The notes beneath the pieces are model-generated. The model saw only the letters and a program-made list of their open reading frames with translations, ran no database searches and was not told where the DNA came from. A stretch of 32,811 nucleotides of DNA from JBBDIO01 sp040880365 (GTDB lineage: Bacteria > Chloroflexota > Anaerolineae > Caldilineales > Caldilineaceae), in NCBI GenBank assembly GCA_040880365.1, contig JBBDIO010000138.1, positions 1-32,811 on the forward strand, read 5' to 3'. The position numbers were made by a program, and so were the translations under genes. Below, one piece after another: positions 30,827 to 32,811 of this stretch (the first letter of the stretch is position 1; each line of letters opens with the position of its first letter).

Positions 30827-32755
30827 ATGACCGACCAACCGACACCCGCAAACCACCCTGCCCGATTGGGTCTGACGATCACTTCGGGCCTGCCGCTATT
30901 GGGGAGCCTGCTGTTGTTTGCGTGCCTGCTTGTCCTGTGGCCCATCCCCGCCCAGGCCGCGACGCCCATTCTCGATGCACCAGCCCTCACCACCGACCCC
31001 CGCTATGGCTTTGGGGGACGCACCACCGAAGGCATTGACTATCTGGGCATTCCCGTTTATCGGCGCTGGGGCGAAAATAGCAACGCCGATGCCCTGGCAG
31101 CATTGGCACGCGGCGCGCAGACCTATTTTGTAGTGGGCAAGATCAATACCCGCGAATACAACAGTCGCAATCAGAATATCGACTGGTTGAGCTATGGCCC
31201 GCGCTGCCGGCGTTCGGCCCAGGATGATACGCTTATCCCCTGCACCGACGCGCCCAACGTCGCCATTCCCAACCACCCGGATTGGGATCAGATCCCCGAC
31301 CTCGCGGCCCGCTATCCGGGGCAAATCTGGGAAATTGCCAACGAACCCGACTGGAATCCCTATTTCGCGCCCGAACAGTATGCGGTCTGGTATCACCGCT
31401 ATGCCCAGCGCATCCGCCAGGCCGACCCCACCGCGCAGATCATGATTGGCGGGCTGCTCATGTGTTGTGGCGAAGGCGTCTATGAACATTTTCAACTGCG
31501 ACGCAGCGACTGGGACACGCAGATTGCCAATGCCAACACGCGCCATGCGTGGACAACCCGCTTTTGGAACCACTACCGCACGCTCTATGGCGACTATCCG
31601 CGCGTGGACATCTGGAATATCCACCCCTATGCCCAATCGCTGGGCGAGGTGCCGTTCGATGCCCAGACCAAAGCCAACGCCACCATTCAGCGCATCCAAA
31701 ACTTTCTCGACTTTCTGCCCAGCCTGTCCCCGCCCGCCGGTTCACCGCCCGAACAGAGCAAGCCGCTCTATCTCACCGAGCTGGGTGTATTGGGGCGCGA
31801 AGGTTCCATCGTGCGCGCCGCGCCCTGCGCCGAACGGGGCTGTCTGGGCCAGGCGGAATTTGAGCAGGAAGAACGCCACGCCATCGCCTATATGCACCTG
31901 TTGCTCGATTGGCTGGAACGCGAGCCGCGCATCTCCCGGTGGTATTGGTTCCACTGGAATTGGGACCCCAATCTGGCGCTGGATCACATGGGCAATCTCA
32001 ACACCTTTGCCAACGGTCGCTATGGTTTTTTTGAAACGCTGGATGAGCCGAACATGGCCGCCATCACCTATGCCCAGCGCGCGGGTTCGCCGCGGCTATT
32101 CAACACCTCGTTCGAGACCCACTATGTGGATCAGACACCCTATGCCTGGGGCTTCTGGGCCGGGGGTCCGGGGGGCGATTATGGGCACCGGATCGATGGC
32201 GCATCGCCGCGGGCGGGCAACCTGAGTATACGTCTGAATCTGGGGCAACAAGCCGGGGAATTTGGGCATCTCGCCTCGGTGCGCCAGCCCATCTATTCCC
32301 AGCACTACAACGGCAAACTGGCGCGGGTCGAGGTCTGGTGTCGCACCGAAAACGGCGGTCGCGCCCGCGCCAAAGTCAACCATACCAACGCCGCGGGCAG
32401 CCGCAATACCAGCTGGTCACCCGGCATCGGCGCGGCCCAGTCCTGTGACGGCTGGCAAAAAATTCACACCGATTGGTTTATGCTGTCGGCAGATACGGTC
32501 AATTTTGAAGTGGAGTTGGTGGGGTTGGGCGCCAATGCTCAGGTGTGGTTTGACGATGTGGAACTGGTACTGGCGGGGGACCTGAACCGCAGTCTCGCTG
32601 TCACCCCGGCAGATCTCGCCGGGCCGACAGCTCGCGGCGCGCAGACAAACGCCGCCGGCCCTGTCACTCTAACCGGAGTCACGCTGGGCGCGGCGTCTGC
32701 CTATGTCCACGCCACACTGGACGATCTGCTGGGTCGCATGACCGCCCAGCCCTGA
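30827..32755 (+). CDS. Secreted clan GH-A-like glycoside hydrolase with C-terminal carbohydrate-binding-like domain
   Basis: The 642-residue protein has a long signal peptide (hydrophobic segment about 24-40, cleavage near AQAA). The catalytic region resembles a (beta/alpha)8 clan GH-A enzyme: WEIANEPDW puts the acid/base Glu173 after Asn172, VDIWNIHPYAQ gives His266, and LYLTELGVLG gives the candidate nucleophile Glu318. WYWFHWNWDP supplies aromatic sugar-binding residues. From about residue 424 (RLFNTSFE) to WFDDVELVLAG (about 575) is a beta-sandwich of the CBM4/9/22 type. The family within GH-A and the polysaccharide are not clear. The start ATG has a weak ribosome site. It probably degrades extracellular glycans. 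Confidence 0.82.
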   Translation: MTDQPTPANHPARLGLTITSGLPLLGSLLLFACLLVLWPIPAQAATPILDAPALTTDPRYGFGGRTTEGIDYLGIPVYRRWGENSNADALAALARGAQTYFVVGKINTREYNSRNQNIDWLSYGPRCRRSAQDDTLIPCTDAPNVAIPNHPDWDQIPDLAARYPGQIWEIANEPDWNPYFAPEQYAVWYHRYAQRIRQADPTAQIMIGGLLMCCGEGVYEHFQLRRSDWDTQIANANTRHAWTTRFWNHYRTLYGDYPRVDIWNIHPYAQSLGEVPFDAQTKANATIQRIQNFLDFLPSLSPPAGSPPEQSKPLYLTELGVLGREGSIVRAAPCAERGCLGQAEFEQEERHAIAYMHLLLDWLEREPRISRWYWFHWNWDPNLALDHMGNLNTFANGRYGFFETLDEPNMAAITYAQRAGSPRLFNTSFETHYVDQTPYAWGFWAGGPGGDYGHRIDGASPRAGNLSIRLNLGQQAGEFGHLASVRQPIYSQHYNGKLARVEVWCRTENGGRARAKVNHTNAAGSRNTSWSPGIGAAQSCDGWQKIHTDWFMLSADTVNFEVELVGLGANAQVWFDDVELVLAGDLNRSLAVTPADLAGPTARGAQTNAAGPVTLTGVTLGAASAYVHATLDDLLGRMTAQP

Positions 32756-32811
32756 TCACGGCAACAGATTCTGGGTCAGCGCGGTTTGGCGGGCGCGTTC
32801 CAGCGCCTGGG
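32756..32811 (-). CDS. C-terminal end of a minus-strand gene (partial)
   Basis: On the minus strand the last 17 codons read QALERARQTALTQNLLP and end with TGA at 32758-32756, directly abutting the stop of the convergent GH-A-like gene. The composition looks like a helical protein tail, but the fragment is too short to identify. Confidence 0.45.
   Translation of the reverse strand, partial: QALERARQTALTQNLLP

Noticed and set aside
30516..30851. Upstream extension of the PEP-hydrolase-like gene
   Set aside because: The frame is open to 30851, but the added residues are Cys/Arg-rich without family similarity and cross the strong dyad; the ATG at 30515 has a ribosome site and matches the family N-terminus.
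1..32811. tRNA, rRNA, insertion sequences or prophage genes
   Set aside because: No cloverleaf-like sequence, rRNA stretch, transposase, integrase or phage structural gene was recognised by eye in the window.

Overview
The window reads as a metagenome-assembled scaffold from a Chloroflexota bacterium, most like Anaerolineae/Caldilineae. The signs are moderately high GC, secreted proteins and lipoproteins with long Thr/Pro/Ala linkers, an ECF sigma factor paired with a DUF5667-type membrane protein, a single-domain ArsA with an HSP20-like tail, and dipeptide-type ABC transporters near glycosidases. This placement is inference from gene style; there is no rRNA or other marker gene. Four runs of N (three of exactly 100, one of 10) mark contig joins. 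Two of them (5458-5557 and 16450-16549) have identical sequence on both sides, so they are probably overlapping contig ends left unmerged.

Layout. 1-303: end of a metal ABC permease. 438-1004: dCTP deaminase, ending in a 21-bp palindromic terminator shared with the convergent sigma/DUF5667 pair (1048-3967, minus). 4101-6230 (minus): ArsA-like ATPase, a 13-bp tandem repeat in its leader, and peroxiredoxin Bcp. 6376-9068 (plus): secreted subtilase and a lipase-like hydrolase, followed by an 84-bp remnant of a RecQ-type HTH domain. 9163-9852: a lipoprotein (minus). 10016-14209 (minus): two DUF488 proteins followed by a large RecQ helicase with an extra N-terminal domain. 14501-15376: membrane-anchored alpha/beta hydrolase (minus). 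15623-18677 (plus): Tat-type cupredoxin lipoprotein, a class F-like sortase, and a secreted protein made of two helical repeats with four histidines each at identical spacing. 18956-20251: GH4 glycosidase. 20431-22061 (minus): ArsR-type regulator and ArsP-type permease with two related palindromes, one at the start point of a strong promoter. 22849-29224 (plus): five-gene dipeptide/oligosaccharide ABC transporter. 29419-29598: DUF1059 protein. 29667-30515 (minus): PEP-hydrolase-like TIM barrel. 30827-32755: secreted clan GH-A-like glycosidase. 32756-end: tail of a minus-strand gene.

How the genes may work together. The GH4 enzyme, the family-5 ABC transporter and the secreted GH-A-like enzyme are consistent with extracellular glycan cleavage, import and intracellular hydrolysis, although the transporter could equally import peptides released by the subtilase. 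The DUF488-DUF488-RecQ run looks like one nucleic-acid-processing operon and is the best candidate for an undescribed system. The cupredoxin-sortase-His4-repeat run looks like a small metal-linked cell-surface module. The regulator/permease pair is a self-contained metal(loid) efflux unit with a readable promoter and operator.
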